From a bacterium (GTDB lineage Bacteria > Myxococcota_A > Bradymonadia > Bradymonadales > Bradymonadaceae): a stretch of DNA of 64,000 bases. Position 1 is the first letter of the stretch; each line of letters begins with the position of its first letter. This document shows, in pieces, positions 1 through 9,608 of the stretch. Made by a program: the position numbers and the translations under genes. The DNA lies in the NCBI GenBank assembly GCA_030427705.1, contig JAUIBR010000008.1, positions 62,001 to 126,000 of the forward strand. The letters are read 5' to 3'. The notes beneath the pieces are model-generated. The model saw only the letters and a program-made list of their open reading frames with translations. It was not told the origin of the DNA and ran no database searches.

Positions 1-3000
1 AATCTCAGTAACACTTGCCGTCACGGTATGATTGCCTTCGGCCAATGCGGTCATGATTGTGTAGCTCCAATCACCGTTGGCATCGGCCATGACGCTGTCC
101 ACGACATTGCCATCCACCGAAATCTCGACGTCTGCATTTGCGTCAGCGGTACCGGTTACAACCGGCAAAGTTTCTCGCGTTACCGAGCCGTCCGCTGGTT
201 CGCTGATCGTTACAACAGGAAGCGTCGAATCGACCGAGAACGTAGAGCTCGCCGCGCCGCTTGCGTTTCCAGCCGCATCTGTGGCCACCACGCTAAGGCT
301 GTGGCTGCCGTCTGCCAGCGCAGCCGGTGTGTACGTCCAGGTGCCCGAGCTGTTCGCAGTGACGGTGGCAACGACTGCACCATCCAAGGTGATCTCGACC
401 TCGGCTCCTGGCTCCGTCGTGCCTGACAAGGCCGGCATCGTGCCAACCGTTGCGCCATCAGCGGGTGAGTCGATCGTCACCGTTGGGGCGACCGTATCGA
501 TGGTGAGGTTAATGCTCGCCCGTGCCTCGTTTCCGGCGGCATCGGTCGCGACCGCTTCGAACTCGTACAAGCCGTCAGCAAGCGCATTTCCGTCTGGAAC
601 CGTGTACGTCCATTCACCGATGGCGTTGGCCGCTGCGGTATCCACAAACACGCCATCGATATAGATGTCGATGATGAGGTCGTTGTCCGTGGTTCCTTCG
701 ATAAGCGGTGTGGTGTCGTTGGTCGACGACCCATCCGCAGGGCTCGAAATTGCAATGGTTGGTGGGACTGAGTCGATTTCAAAGCTGACAGAATCTGTCA
801 ACATTCCACCTGCTCCATCATCCGTGCTTGCGTCAACCGTATGTGTGCCATCGGCCAACACAGGCGAGAAGAAGAACCAGTCGCCGTTGGAGTTCGCGAC
901 CACAGAAATCGTCTGCTCATCCGCCGTACCGGCGTCCAGCACGATGGTGACCGTTGCTCCCGCGTTCGCCGTACCTACCAGTGCTGGCGTGTTGTCGTTG
1001 ATGACCGAACCATCCAGAGGTTCCGTGATCGCTAACGTCGCGCCCGACACCGTCACGTTGATGGTCGGGACCGTCGCGGTATTGCCCGCGGCGTCAGAAG
1101 CCTCGACATCCACTGTATGCGCACCTGCGGCTGCGACGCTCGCCATCACCGTCCAGTCTCCGGCCCCATCGGCGGTAACCGTCGTGGTCGTCTCCGCTGG
1201 CGTTCCAGCATCGAGAGTGACCGTGACCGTGGCACCCGGTTCGGCCGTTCCTGTGACATCAAAATCGGTGGCAACTGAGTCGCCATCGTTCGGCGTCGTG
1301 ACCGCAAGCGCAGGCACCATGGTGTCGAGGTCAAAGGTCAACGAGACCGGGCCAATCGAGTTACCTGCAGCGTCAGCAGCGCTCACGTCGACAGTGTGCG
1401 AACCGTCCGCAAGAGCGTTGTCTGGCGACGCGGTGTAATTGCCCGCAGGGTCGGCGGTCACAACTTTGGTCTGTTCATTTGCGGTGCCCGCGTCGAACAC
1501 AAGGGTGACCGTCGCGCCAGGCTCCGTGAGGCCGGTGACCGCAGGGCTGTTAACAGTGCCGGACTGCATGCCGTTGACCAATTGAGCCGTCAGGCTAGCA
1601 GGTGCCGTGGAATCGAGTGTGAATGTCGAGTTTGCTGCTGCACCAACATTGCCAGCCGCGTCAGTCGGTGTGGCTTGAATCGTGTGCGCGCCCTCGGAAA
1701 CCGTGGGCGAGACCGACCAATCGCCGTTTACATCTGCAAGGGCGGATAGTGTCTGTTCGTTTGCCGTACCGCTATCGATGACAACGGACACGGTTGCGCC
1801 TGGCTCGGTTGTTCCCGTGATGGTTGCATCACTGACTGTCGCGCCATTCGCGGGTGTGGTGATCGAAACCGTGGGATTGGTGCGGTCCACATTGAATGTA
1901 CGTGTTTCTGGGCCGGCGGTGTTGTTCGCGCCATCAACTGCTGTGACGTCCACGGTGTGAATGCCTTCGGTCAATGGCGTTGCGGGAGTCGCGCTGTAAG
2001 CGCCCGTGGTGCCATCTGCCGTGGTTGTGACGGTCGATTCATTTGCGGTTCCCTGGTCGAAGACGACGGTCACAGTCGCGCCTGGCTCGGCGGTACCCGA
2101 GACCACGGTGTTCTGAACCGAAGCAGCGTTCGCGGGCGTCACAACTGTGAGTGTTCCAGCCGCAGTATCCACGGTCACAGAGATCGAATCGGTCGCCGAG
2201 TTTCCGGTCGAATCGGTGACTGTCACTTCAACCGTGTAGGTATCGTCTGGAAGTGCGCTGGTTGGCGCGCCGTTCCAGAAGCCAATTCCACCGGCAGTGG
2301 TATTTACCGTTTCTACAACGACACCGACCGAGTTGCGGAACACGATCACCACCGAGGCCGCTGCCTCCGTCTGGCCGGCAATTGAAATCTGACTGTCATT
2401 GGTGACGGTGTTGTCGGCCGGCGTCGCGATCAAGATGATGGTGTCGTCCAAATAGTCCGGAACGAGGTCCAGATCGACGTCATCGGTCTCGTCAGCATCG
2501 TCGACCATGTCACCATCACTATCTGTGTCCAACCAGTTCGGGAACGCGTCGTTGTCTGGGTTGTTTCCGTGCACCAGACCATCGGCGATCTCGGTCGCGG
2601 TGAGAATTCCGTCACCATCGTCGTCGACGTCCAAGAAGTCTGGGGCCGCATCCGTGTCGGAATTCGTCAGAATGCTAGGGATTCCGCCGTCGTCCGGATC
2701 AACGCCATCCAAAACGCCGTCACCATCCGTGTCGGTGGTGTCGTCGATGCGACCGTCGCCGTTGGCATCGAGGGCAGCGCTTGAAGTCTCAGCGATATCG
2801 AAAAGTCCGTCGCCATCGCTGTCGAGGTCGAGGTGGTTTGGAATGCCGTCAAAGTCAAAGTCGAAGCGGTCATCCACCGTGTCGTTATTGACGTCGACGA
2901 AGCCGAGGGTGTCTGGGTCGTTCCAGTCTGGAATCAGGTCGCCGTCCGTGTCCGCCGATGGGTCGATTCCGCCACCTTCGTCGATATCCAAGATGCCGTC

Positions 3001-4638
3001 GTTGTCAGTGTCACCGTCGTTCGTGTCTCCAAGCCCATCACCATCTTCGTCGGGAAGAACCACAACACCCGTACCGTCGTAGGGACCGGTATCAGGGTCG
3101 TTGGATGGTGTATCGTTGACGCGGGTGACACCGCCGCTCGAAAGCGTATTGCCTTCGTAGCTCGCGATGGCTTCGTTGACGATGCTCGATGGCGTGCCGG
3201 TCTGGTCGATAGTGACGTCAAACGTGAACGTCACGGATTCGCCTGCATCCAATTGCCCGCCAGCTGATGACGTCGCGCCATCACCCAGTCGCATCGTAAT
3301 CGTGCGGGTGTTGGAATCGTATTCGCCAACATCGTTGCCAGCCGTATCGCTAATCACTCCGGTGGCGGGGCCGCTTGGGGTCGATTCCGTCAAGTTCAAG
3401 GACCCTGGGACATAGGTGATACCTGTTGGGAGCGGGTCGGTGATGATCAGATTCACGGCATCATCGATGGTCGCGCCCGCAGCATTCGAAACCGTTACGC
3501 TGTAGCGAAGTGTGTCGCCCGGGACGACGTCTCCGCCATTGAGGTCACTGACCGACTTCTCGTTGGTAATCAGCGGGAAGTACACATCGACCGAGAAATC
3601 GACCTTGTAGATTTCGTTCACCTCACCAGGCGTTGCGGGCAGGTCGACCGTCGCTTCCGTGTCACCGTTGTTCATCAGGGTGCCGACATCGAAGATATCG
3701 ATGTCCAGCCCCAGCGTATTGCGATATGCGGGGTTGCGGGTGGTGATGTTTCCAGACGAATCCGAGAACGAACCGTTTCCGAGGTCTGTCGATAGCGTCG
3801 TGGCGCTGCCACACGTTTCGCACTGGAACGTTGCATTGTCCCCGGATCCCGCGTCGCCCTCGTTCACGCTCAACGTCAGGGTCGCATCGATAGGTCCGGT
3901 GAGCGGCGTCACAAATCCACTGAAGACGACCGTTTCTGAGTTGCCCGCCGCATATTGCTGATGGCCGTGGAAGACCGACAGGCTGCGAAGTGGCTCCGCC
4001 GGGTCACGATATGCGACGACGAGCTCCCAACCACCGACGTAGTCATCCTGCCCGGTGTTTGCGGACACGTTTGCGACGGTGTAATCGCCAGCACCAGCCA
4101 GCGCTGCAATCGCCGAAACATCCGCGAAACACTGATAGCGGTCTTGAATATCGGAACACCAATCGGCCGTGATCGTCACATAAGATGTCGAACCAGGTAC
4201 CCGAATCAGCACCTCGTTCTGAGGAAGCGGTGCCGTGTTGGTGCGGCTCCCCGTTGCGCGGTCGTTGCCGTTCCAATACAGGCCGGCCCACTCGATGACG
4301 CCCGCAGCCGATGTCGAAAGCGTGCCCGTGCTCGAGTTGAACGTGTCATCATTCGTGTCGTTGTCTTCATCCACGAACCCGTCGACATCGATCCACTCCG
4401 TGTACGTGTCGTTGTTGTTGAACGTCGGAGTGCCAGTCGTGCTCTCGATCTGATTGCAGCGACCGTTGGATTCGTTGTTTCGGTCACAGGTCATGACCGA
4501 GTTCCCCGTTCGCGCAAGGTCTCCCTCTAAGACGTCGCTATAGGCTTCGGCGAAGGCACGTTGGGCATGCGCGGTTGTGGGGAACAGTGACCAGGCGGCC
4601 AAAACAACGAAGAGACGACACAGGCGTGACGTGTTCAT
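1..4638 (-). CDS. Giant secreted Ig-like / thrombospondin-3 / DUF11 protein, C-terminus beyond window
   Basis: The frame is open from an ATG at 4638 to the window edge (1546 codons, no stop), so the 3' end is missing. Translation by eye gives a signal peptide of about 26 residues ending THAQ, then an N-terminal beta-rich domain (about 27-330). A DUF11-type domain follows (about 359-480; NEKSVSDLNGGDVVPGD), then Asp-rich thrombospondin type 3 calcium-binding repeats (about 525-735; motif DTDGDGVLDGVDPDDGG). At least nine bacterial Ig-like repeats of about 80-95 residues run from about 735 to the edge, each with a P-A-x-G-x-x-V start, a GTxEPGAxVxV core and a D-A-A-G-N end. The protein is exported and probably displayed on or bound to the cell surface as a long Ca-stiffened stalk. 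Similar Ig-repeat giants in myxobacteria are linked to adhesion and gliding, but no specific function can be assigned. Plus-strand ORFs opposite it are shadows. Confidence 0.9.
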   Translation of the reverse strand, partial: MNTSRLCRLFVVLAAWSLFPTTAHAQRAFAEAYSDVLEGDLARTGNSVMTCDRNNESNGRCNQIESTTGTPTFNNNDTYTEWIDVDGFVDEDNDTNDDTFNSSTGTLSTSAAGVIEWAGLYWNGNDRATGSRTNTAPLPQNEVLIRVPGSTSYVTITADWCSDIQDRYQCFADVSAIAALAGAGDYTVANVSANTGQDDYVGGWELVVAYRDPAEPLRSLSVFHGHQQYAAGNSETVVFSGFVTPLTGPIDATLTLSVNEGDAGSGDNATFQCETCGSATTLSTDLGNGSFSDSSGNITTRNPAYRNTLGLDIDIFDVGTLMNNGDTEATVDLPATPGEVNEIYKVDFSVDVYFPLITNEKSVSDLNGGDVVPGDTLRYSVTVSNAAGATIDDAVNLIITDPLPTGITYVPGSLNLTESTPSGPATGVISDTAGNDVGEYDSNTRTITMRLGDGATSSAGGQLDAGESVTFTFDVTIDQTGTPSSIVNEAIASYEGNTLSSGGVTRVNDTPSNDPDTGPYDGTGVVVLPDEDGDGLGDTNDGDTDNDGILDIDEGGGIDPSADTDGDLIPDWNDPDTLGFVDVNNDTVDDRFDFDFDGIPNHLDLDSDGDGLFDIAETSSAALDANGDGRIDDTTDTDGDGVLDGVDPDDGGIPSILTNSDTDAAPDFLDVDDDGDGILTATEIADGLVHGNNPDNDAFPNWLDTDSDGDMVDDADETDDVDLDLVPDYLDDTIILIATPADNTVTNDSQISIAGQTEAAASVVIVFRNSVGVVVETVNTTAGGIGFWNGAPTSALPDDTYTVEVTVTDSTGNSATDSISVTVDTAAGTLTVVTPANAASVQNTVVSGTAEPGATVTVVFDQGTANESTVTTTADGTTGAYSATPATPLTEGIHTVDVTAVDGANNTAGPETRTFNVDRTNPTVSITTPANGATVSDATITGTTEPGATVSVVIDSGTANEQTLSALADVNGDWSVSPTVSEGAHTIQATPTDAAGNVGAAANSTFTLDSTAPASLTAQLVNGMQSGTVNSPAVTGLTEPGATVTLVFDAGTANEQTKVVTADPAGNYTASPDNALADGSHTVDVSAADAAGNSIGPVSLTFDLDTMVPALAVTTPNDGDSVATDFDVTGTAEPGATVTVTLDAGTPAETTTTVTADGAGDWTVMASVAAAGAHTVDVEASDAAGNTATVPTINVTVSGATLAITEPLDGSVINDNTPALVGTANAGATVTIVLDAGTADEQTISVVANSNGDWFFFSPVLADGTHTVDASTDDGAGGMLTDSVSFEIDSVPPTIAISSPADGSSTNDTTPLIEGTTDNDLIIDIYIDGVFVDTAAANAIGEWTYTVPDGNALADGLYEFEAVATDAAGNEARASINLTIDTVAPTVTIDSPADGATVGTMPALSGTTEPGAEVEITLDGAVVATVTANSSGTWTYTPAALADGSHSLSVVATDAAGNASGAASSTFSVDSTLPVVTISEPADGSVTRETLPVVTGTADANADVEISVDGNVVDSVMADANGDWSYTIMTALAEGNHTVTASVTEI

Positions 4639-4675
4639 AGTATTCTCAATATTGGAAGCAGTTTCGTCGCTCAAC

Positions 4676-4704
4676 ATTATGCAAAATCAAACGGAATTCA
4701 ACAA
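4676..4704 (-). promoter_or_regulatory. Possible sigma70-type promoter for the giant Ig-like gene
   Basis: On the minus strand a TTGTTG box and a CATAAT box are separated by 17 bp, about 40 bp upstream of the ATG at 4638. The -35 match is poor. The 198-bp gap 4639-4836 lies between divergent genes and must hold both promoters; I see no other clear signal in it. Confidence 0.3.
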
Positions 4705-4836
4705 ACCGAGAATTGTCGCATGGGCCCGTGGTTACAGGCGATGCGTCAATTTGTTGGCGCACTCGATTCAGGCCGGAATTGATTTCCGCGAGCAATTCCC
4801 TACGATGTCGGCCTTTGTAGCCAAAGGTACGATCTG

Positions 4837-6084
4837 ATGAAGTATATTCAGGCCCTTGTATTGTGCAGCGCATTTGCGCTGGTTGCGTGTGGTGACGATG
4901 CCGACAAGTCCGGCGAGCGTTCGAATAACGTTAACAACGCTAACAACGTCAATAACGCCAACAACGCCAACAACTCCAACAACGCGAACAACGCCAACAA
5001 TGTTGTGGAGCTGCCTCCGCAACCATGGTCGATCTATGAGAACGGCCACTACAACGTCGGCTTCACGAAGTGGGAGTTCACCTACGACGCGGTCGGCGAG
5101 CCCAATCGCACCATTGAAATGGTCGCCTGGTATCCAACGCTCGACGCAGAGGGCGAGCGTGCGAAGTACTTCAATATCCTAAACCAGGACACTATCTGGG
5201 CTGATGCGGCACCCATTGAAGGACCGCTTCCCACGCTGGTTTTCAGCCACGGGAACAGCAGCATCGCCGAGCAAAGCTACTTCATGACCGAGTACTTCGC
5301 CTCGCACGGGTGGCTCGTACTTGCTCCCTACCATACAGGCAACACGCCTCGAGATACCGACGGCGGCATCGACCTGAAGAGCGGCGCGTTTCGACCTCAG
5401 GACATCACCGCGTTGTTGGATGACGCGGCGGACCTCCCTGCCGAAAATCCGGTCAGCGGTCTCATGGGCGAGGACATCGTAATGACCGGGCATTCGTTCG
5501 GCGGCTACACCACGATCGCCGTCTCCGGAGCGGAGTTCCGAATCGATCTCATCGACGAAGTTTGCGCAACGGACGGCTCGGCATTCTGCGAAGTCTTGGA
5601 TGTCCCCGGCGCTCGAGACCTGTTCACGGACGGAGTCGCAGATCCCCGAATCGATGTGGCGATCCCGCAGACGCCCGGAGGGTTTGTCGTCTGGCAGGAA
5701 GGCTTGGCGGAGATCGCGATTCCCACCTTGCTGTTCACCGGTAATAGAGACGTCACCTTGCCCAACGAAGAAGAAGGCGATCCAATCTGGGATGCGATGA
5801 GTGGACCGCATATTCGCTATGACATGACCAATGGCGGACACTTCACCTACTCGAATATGTGCACGCTGTTTGGCTTTGTGCCCGAGGTTCAGAACGATGG
5901 ATGCGGCGATGACTTCATCGGACCTGAATTGGCATTCGACATCATCAATCAGATGTCGATGGCGTTTGCCCGCTACCATCTATGGGACGACGCCACGGAC
6001 GTCGACCTGCTGACCGGCGCAGACTCGCGCTACTCAGGATTTGGTGAGCTGTCCATCAAGGACCCCGGTCTGTCGGCACAGTAA
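4837..6084 (+). CDS. Lipoprotein alpha/beta-hydrolase (dienelactone hydrolase / PAF-acetylhydrolase-like)
   Basis: The 415-residue protein starts with a lipoprotein signal peptide (lipobox LVAC, Cys at about 19) and then an Asn-rich linker (about residues 30-55). The rest is an alpha/beta-hydrolase: an oxyanion-side VFSHGNSS segment, the nucleophile elbow GHSFGG (catalytic Ser), an acid region around GNRDVTLP and a late His in NGGHFTYS. This set fits the dienelactone hydrolase/platelet-activating-factor acetylhydrolase group, so it probably cleaves an ester at the cell surface; the substrate is unknown. An AAAGG motif lies about 9 bp before the ATG. The gene is divergent from the giant Ig-like gene and ends 3 bp from the convergent lipoprotein gene. 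Confidence 0.85.
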   Translation: MKYIQALVLCSAFALVACGDDADKSGERSNNVNNANNVNNANNANNSNNANNANNVVELPPQPWSIYENGHYNVGFTKWEFTYDAVGEPNRTIEMVAWYPTLDAEGERAKYFNILNQDTIWADAAPIEGPLPTLVFSHGNSSIAEQSYFMTEYFASHGWLVLAPYHTGNTPRDTDGGIDLKSGAFRPQDITALLDDAADLPAENPVSGLMGEDIVMTGHSFGGYTTIAVSGAEFRIDLIDEVCATDGSAFCEVLDVPGARDLFTDGVADPRIDVAIPQTPGGFVVWQEGLAEIAIPTLLFTGNRDVTLPNEEEGDPIWDAMSGPHIRYDMTNGGHFTYSNMCTLFGFVPEVQNDGCGDDFIGPELAFDIINQMSMAFARYHLWDDATDVDLLTGADSRYSGFGELSIKDPGLSAQ

Positions 6085-6087
6085 GGG

Positions 6088-8793
6088 CTACATCACAATG
6101 CGGCACACATCTGCCGCCTCACCCGTATTCACTTCATCACAATCATAGACTTCCCCTGCGGGGTCCACCGTCGCGCGGATCGTCACGTTTTGACCTAGTG
6201 CTGCGCCGGGAACCGGCGTCCATGTGTAGTCGAAGGACTCCTCAGCACCCGGGGCGAGCTCGGCTGACGTGCGCAGCGTTGTTACGGGGAACGTGTTTGC
6301 CCCCACGATCGCCTCAACCACAACCGGAACATTTGCTGGCACCGGTTGGGTGCCGTCGTTTCGAACTGTCACGGTCCCTTTGAACGAGTTCGTCTGGCTG
6401 CAGGTTGTTCCATCGGCGGTCACCTCGGCGATGATGAGGTCCGGCGAGCTGAAGACGATATCGGCACCGTCTTTTGCGCTCTCGTTGTCATCTTCGTTGC
6501 ACTCGTTGATTTCTGCGCTCGGGTCGATCAGGCCACGCACGTCATAGCCATCGGCCACATAACTGGCGGGTACCGTCCACGTGACCTCGAAGGTCTCTTG
6601 CTGCCCCGGCAACAACTTTGTCGAGGTCACCGCGTCCGAGATGACTGTTACGTCGTTCCCGCTGGTCGCGTAGATCCGGACGGGGACCCCGGCGTTGATG
6701 CCCAGTGCACCTTGGTTGGCCACGGTTACACGGATAACAACCTCAAGCGTATCGCCACAGCCGATGCCTCGAGCCTCTACGGACTCGATCACCAGGTTCG
6801 GCGCGTCAAAGATGCCTCCGGGTTGGACGTTCTGGCGGTAATTGTTCAGCCGGGAGTTCAGCCAGTTTGGCTGCTCACCGACAGGCACACTGCCGTCTTC
6901 GTTGATGTTTGTGACGTGGTAGCCGTGTTGATTCCAAATGCGGCGCGTCCGAACCCAGTTGTCGTCGTTGTCGGCCCAGACCTCGACTCCAGGTGTTCCT
7001 CCACCGTGGCGGTTTTCTGGGATAATGACCTCTGAGTTACCGTCGTTGTCGACGTCGACGACCAGTGGCATTTCAATTCGGGTATGGCTGCCGTGGGTGG
7101 TGTCTTCGTAGAGGATCGTGCCATCGGTGCCATCAAAGATTCGGAATGTCGTTTCATCGGCGTAGACCATCTCGGCCTTACCATCGCCCTCGAAGTCGAA
7201 CACGGAGGAAGCGGTAACGCGCGAGGAACAGTCTTGGTTGGGAACGGCCCAAAGCACACCTCGGGACTGGCACCCAGCAGGGACGGGATCGACATCGCAG
7301 TCGATGTCTAGCACGGTGTAGAAGTCGGCGGCAGCGGTTCCAATCTCGGCACGTCCATCGCCGTCAAAGTCAGCGACCGTCGGTGGTCCGGATTCATTTG
7401 CGGAACAGTTATCTGTGGGGATTTGCATCTGCCAAAGTAGCGAGCCGTCGTGGTTGAATACGAACACTTCCCCCAGACGCACGATGACCACTTCGCCCTC
7501 GTCATCTGCGTCGAAGTTGGCCATCGCATTGAAACCGTCACACGGGATGCTGCCTCCACATGATGAGTTATTGGAGGTGTATTGGAAGGTCCAAACCTCC
7601 GCTCCATCGTGGTTGTAGAGGGTATTGCCAGCGGCAACCTCAAGCTTGCCATCGAGGTCGATATCCCCGACGGAAGAGCTTGGTCCCAAGAAGCCGTTGT
7701 TGCCGACCCCGGCGCTCGTGCCCACGGTCTGGCGTCCATCCCACTTCAAAGCTCCTGTACGTCCATTTAGTACAACGTTTCCGACGATAATCTCCGGGTT
7801 ACCGTCCGCCTCAAGGTCAGCGATGCTGATCACAGCGCCAGCACTGGTGTGGGCATTGGATGGGGAGGCTTCGTTGCGCCAATACTCGCTCCAGGCGGAG
7901 CCATCGTCCGCATCACGTTTATAGGCGACGACGCCTCTAGAACTCCCACGTAGAATCGCGACGATCTCGGGAACCCCGTTGCCACTGAGGTCAGCGGCAG
8001 CAATTCCGGCTGAGTTGTCGAGCGTGTCCGCGTTGATCGTGGCGATCGTCGTCATCGTCCCATCTGCATTGCAGTCGCCGCTTACAATTCGCAAAGCCGC
8101 AGGCGCGGAACAACAGTTGGTTGAGTAGTTGTATGTGAGGAATACCAAGTCCGGTGTGTCATCCGTGTTCGTCATCCCATCGTTGTTGTCATCGGTGAGG
8201 TTGATGACGATAGGCGTGGCAACAACGTCGATGCGATCCTGATTGGGGTCGCCAGGGTTCGGCGTCCAGCGGCAATCCACTCCAGGATTGAACTGACCCA
8301 CAGGCGGGATGAACTCACAGACCTCAACCGCATCGCGTGGGACGCAGCGTCCAACGGTAGGCTCGCAGATCTCATCGATCTCGCAGTCTTCCGTGGCGTT
8401 ACAAGGGCCAGCCGGTGTGATGCAGGCTTGGCCAAGGCAGATGTCCTGCCCCATGCAGCACGCCTCAAACTGAGCACCGCAGCGTGTTCCGGCACACGGA
8501 TCCACGCAGAATCCTTCGTAGCATTCCTGTCCCTGAGCACACGTCATCTCGCCGCAGGCAACACCCATATCCTCGGACATATCGGACATACCCATGTCGC
8601 CCATGTCCATCATGTTGTTGGAGTTGTTGCCGTTATTCGCGTTATTCGAATTGTTTAGGTTGTTAACATTATTCGAATTGTTCGCGTTGTTTGACTTGGT
8701 GTCATTGTTGCCTGACGCGGTGTCTTCACATCCGCTACAGCCATACAAAAACAGAGCGACGACAACGACGATTAGACGCGCAAAGGGTTTCAT
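6088..8793 (-). CDS. FG-GAP/VCBS-repeat and CARDB-domain lipoprotein
   Basis: I place the start at the ATG at 8793 (MKPFARL), preceded by GGAAGAG, rather than at the upstream in-frame ATG at 8826. The lipobox is LYGC, followed by the Asn-rich linker and a Met/Asp-rich stretch. A Cys-rich segment (about 12-14 Cys, EGF-like spacing, CAQGQECYEGFC) comes next. The middle is a run of FG-GAP/VCBS-type beta-propeller blades with Asp-rich loops (DLDGKLEVAAG, DFDGDGRAEIG, DVDNDGNSEV), which usually bind calcium. Two CARDB-like Ig-fold domains end the protein (PNLVIESVEARG and PDLIIAEVTADG). Exported and lipid-anchored, probably adhesive or ligand-binding; no enzymatic motif seen. Confidence 0.88.
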   Translation of the reverse strand: MKPFARLIVVVVALFLYGCSGCEDTASGNNDTKSNNANNSNNVNNLNNSNNANNGNNSNNMMDMGDMGMSDMSEDMGVACGEMTCAQGQECYEGFCVDPCAGTRCGAQFEACCMGQDICLGQACITPAGPCNATEDCEIDEICEPTVGRCVPRDAVEVCEFIPPVGQFNPGVDCRWTPNPGDPNQDRIDVVATPIVINLTDDNNDGMTNTDDTPDLVFLTYNYSTNCCSAPAALRIVSGDCNADGTMTTIATINADTLDNSAGIAAADLSGNGVPEIVAILRGSSRGVVAYKRDADDGSAWSEYWRNEASPSNAHTSAGAVISIADLEADGNPEIIVGNVVLNGRTGALKWDGRQTVGTSAGVGNNGFLGPSSSVGDIDLDGKLEVAAGNTLYNHDGAEVWTFQYTSNNSSCGGSIPCDGFNAMANFDADDEGEVVIVRLGEVFVFNHDGSLLWQMQIPTDNCSANESGPPTVADFDGDGRAEIGTAAADFYTVLDIDCDVDPVPAGCQSRGVLWAVPNQDCSSRVTASSVFDFEGDGKAEMVYADETTFRIFDGTDGTILYEDTTHGSHTRIEMPLVVDVDNDGNSEVIIPENRHGGGTPGVEVWADNDDNWVRTRRIWNQHGYHVTNINEDGSVPVGEQPNWLNSRLNNYRQNVQPGGIFDAPNLVIESVEARGIGCGDTLEVVIRVTVANQGALGINAGVPVRIYATSGNDVTVISDAVTSTKLLPGQQETFEVTWTVPASYVADGYDVRGLIDPSAEINECNEDDNESAKDGADIVFSSPDLIIAEVTADGTTCSQTNSFKGTVTVRNDGTQPVPANVPVVVEAIVGANTFPVTTLRTSAELAPGAEESFDYTWTPVPGAALGQNVTIRATVDPAGEVYDCDEVNTGEAADVCRIVM

Positions 8794-8848
8794 CCTGATT
8801 CTCTTCCAAGAGGAGTTCTCAACCATAATTCTAGCGGCAGATTAGGCA

Positions 8849-8877
8849 CAAAAAAAGCCGGACGAATCGTCCGGCTT
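8849..8877 (-). terminator. Rho-independent terminator of the DUF4234 gene
   Basis: On the minus strand a GC-rich perfect inverted repeat (arms 8856-8865 and 8867-8876) is followed by a run of T (A-run 8850-8855 on the plus strand). It lies 40 bp downstream of the DUF4234 stop codon and points the same way. Confidence 0.9.
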
Positions 8878-8915
8878 CGAAACTTGGAAATCCAGATTGG
8901 ATTCCTCGTTTGGGA

Positions 8916-9278
8916 TTACATTGCAGCGCCGCCGCCGCCATTTTCCCAAGCGTTGTTGAGGCCCGTCTGGATGAAGAAAGGTCCCAAGTAGAACAAGTTC
9001 GTGACGAACAAGATTGGAGCGTCCATCGCAGGCTCGACGCCAGCTTTTTGCTGAACTTCGACAACTGCCTGACAGAAGCGCCAAAGGAACCACATCATCC
9101 ATGCACCGCAGGTGATGATGCCGAGTCCGATCTCTTTCATCATGTTGAATCGCTCTTCTCCGAGCGCTGCGTTGACTTCACCAGCGACCGAGAACAGCCA
9201 GATAATTTGGTAAATACCGCAGGTTACAAAGCCCAGAAGTAGAACTTGGACCGGATTACGTACCTCTCCCTTTTGCAT
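8916..9278 (-). CDS. Small DUF4234-type inner-membrane protein
   Basis: 120 residues beginning MQKGEVRNPVQVLLLGFVTCGIYQ, with the RNPxxVLLLxxxTCGIYxxxWL signature of DUF4234 proteins. Three hydrophobic segments are visible (about 10-32, 48-68 and 88-103). The C-terminus is Gly-rich (WENGGGGAAM). The family is widespread but its role is unknown. It is monocistronic, with its own terminator downstream. The start has an AGAGAGG sequence about 10 bp upstream on the minus strand. Confidence 0.8.
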   Translation of the reverse strand: MQKGEVRNPVQVLLLGFVTCGIYQIIWLFSVAGEVNAALGEERFNMMKEIGLGIITCGAWMMWFLWRFCQAVVEVQQKAGVEPAMDAPILFVTNLFYLGPFFIQTGLNNAWENGGGGAAM

Positions 9279-9467
9279 CAGATGCCTCTCTTTGTGTTGT
9301 TGGGTGTCGCTAGTGTTTTAACTGCAACAACCTAAATTTAAAAACGAAAATCGTGTAATTCGCATCTCTGGGTGTTTTGGCGAGCCAAAATCACGTTGTC
9401 TTTCGATGTTTGGTTTGTACGGGAGTGACGACTTTTTGTCGCCTGAAAGGTTCTGAAAGGTCTTAGT

Positions 9468-9539
9468 AAGGCGGGGAAGTCTGAACAAGGCGGGGAAGAT
9501 GCTTAGTAAGGCGGTGAAGTCTTAGTAAGGCGGGGAAGT
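9468..9539. repeat. Four direct copies of AAGGCGGGGAAGT at about 20-bp period
   Basis: Copies start at 9468, 9487, 9508 and 9527 (spacing 19, 21, 19 bp); the second ends in A and the third has one T for G. Most are preceded by CTTAGT. The array sits 70-140 bp upstream of the sugar-transporter start, in the 330-bp gap 9279-9608. A two-helical-turn period suggests a cooperative regulator site. The rest of the gap is AT-rich with no ORF. Confidence 0.75.
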
Positions 9540-9608
9540 CTTCAGGTCACAAGGCCCTTGACGGCGCGAGGCGACCGGAAGAAGGTTTGGATTCAATTCT
9601 GAGGCGAA

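Noticed and set aside
77-1438. Long plus-strand ORFs of 195 and 257 codons
   Set aside because: They lie opposite the Ig-repeat gene; low-complexity Ser/Thr/Val/Pro translation without start context. The minus frame gives regular Ig-like domains.
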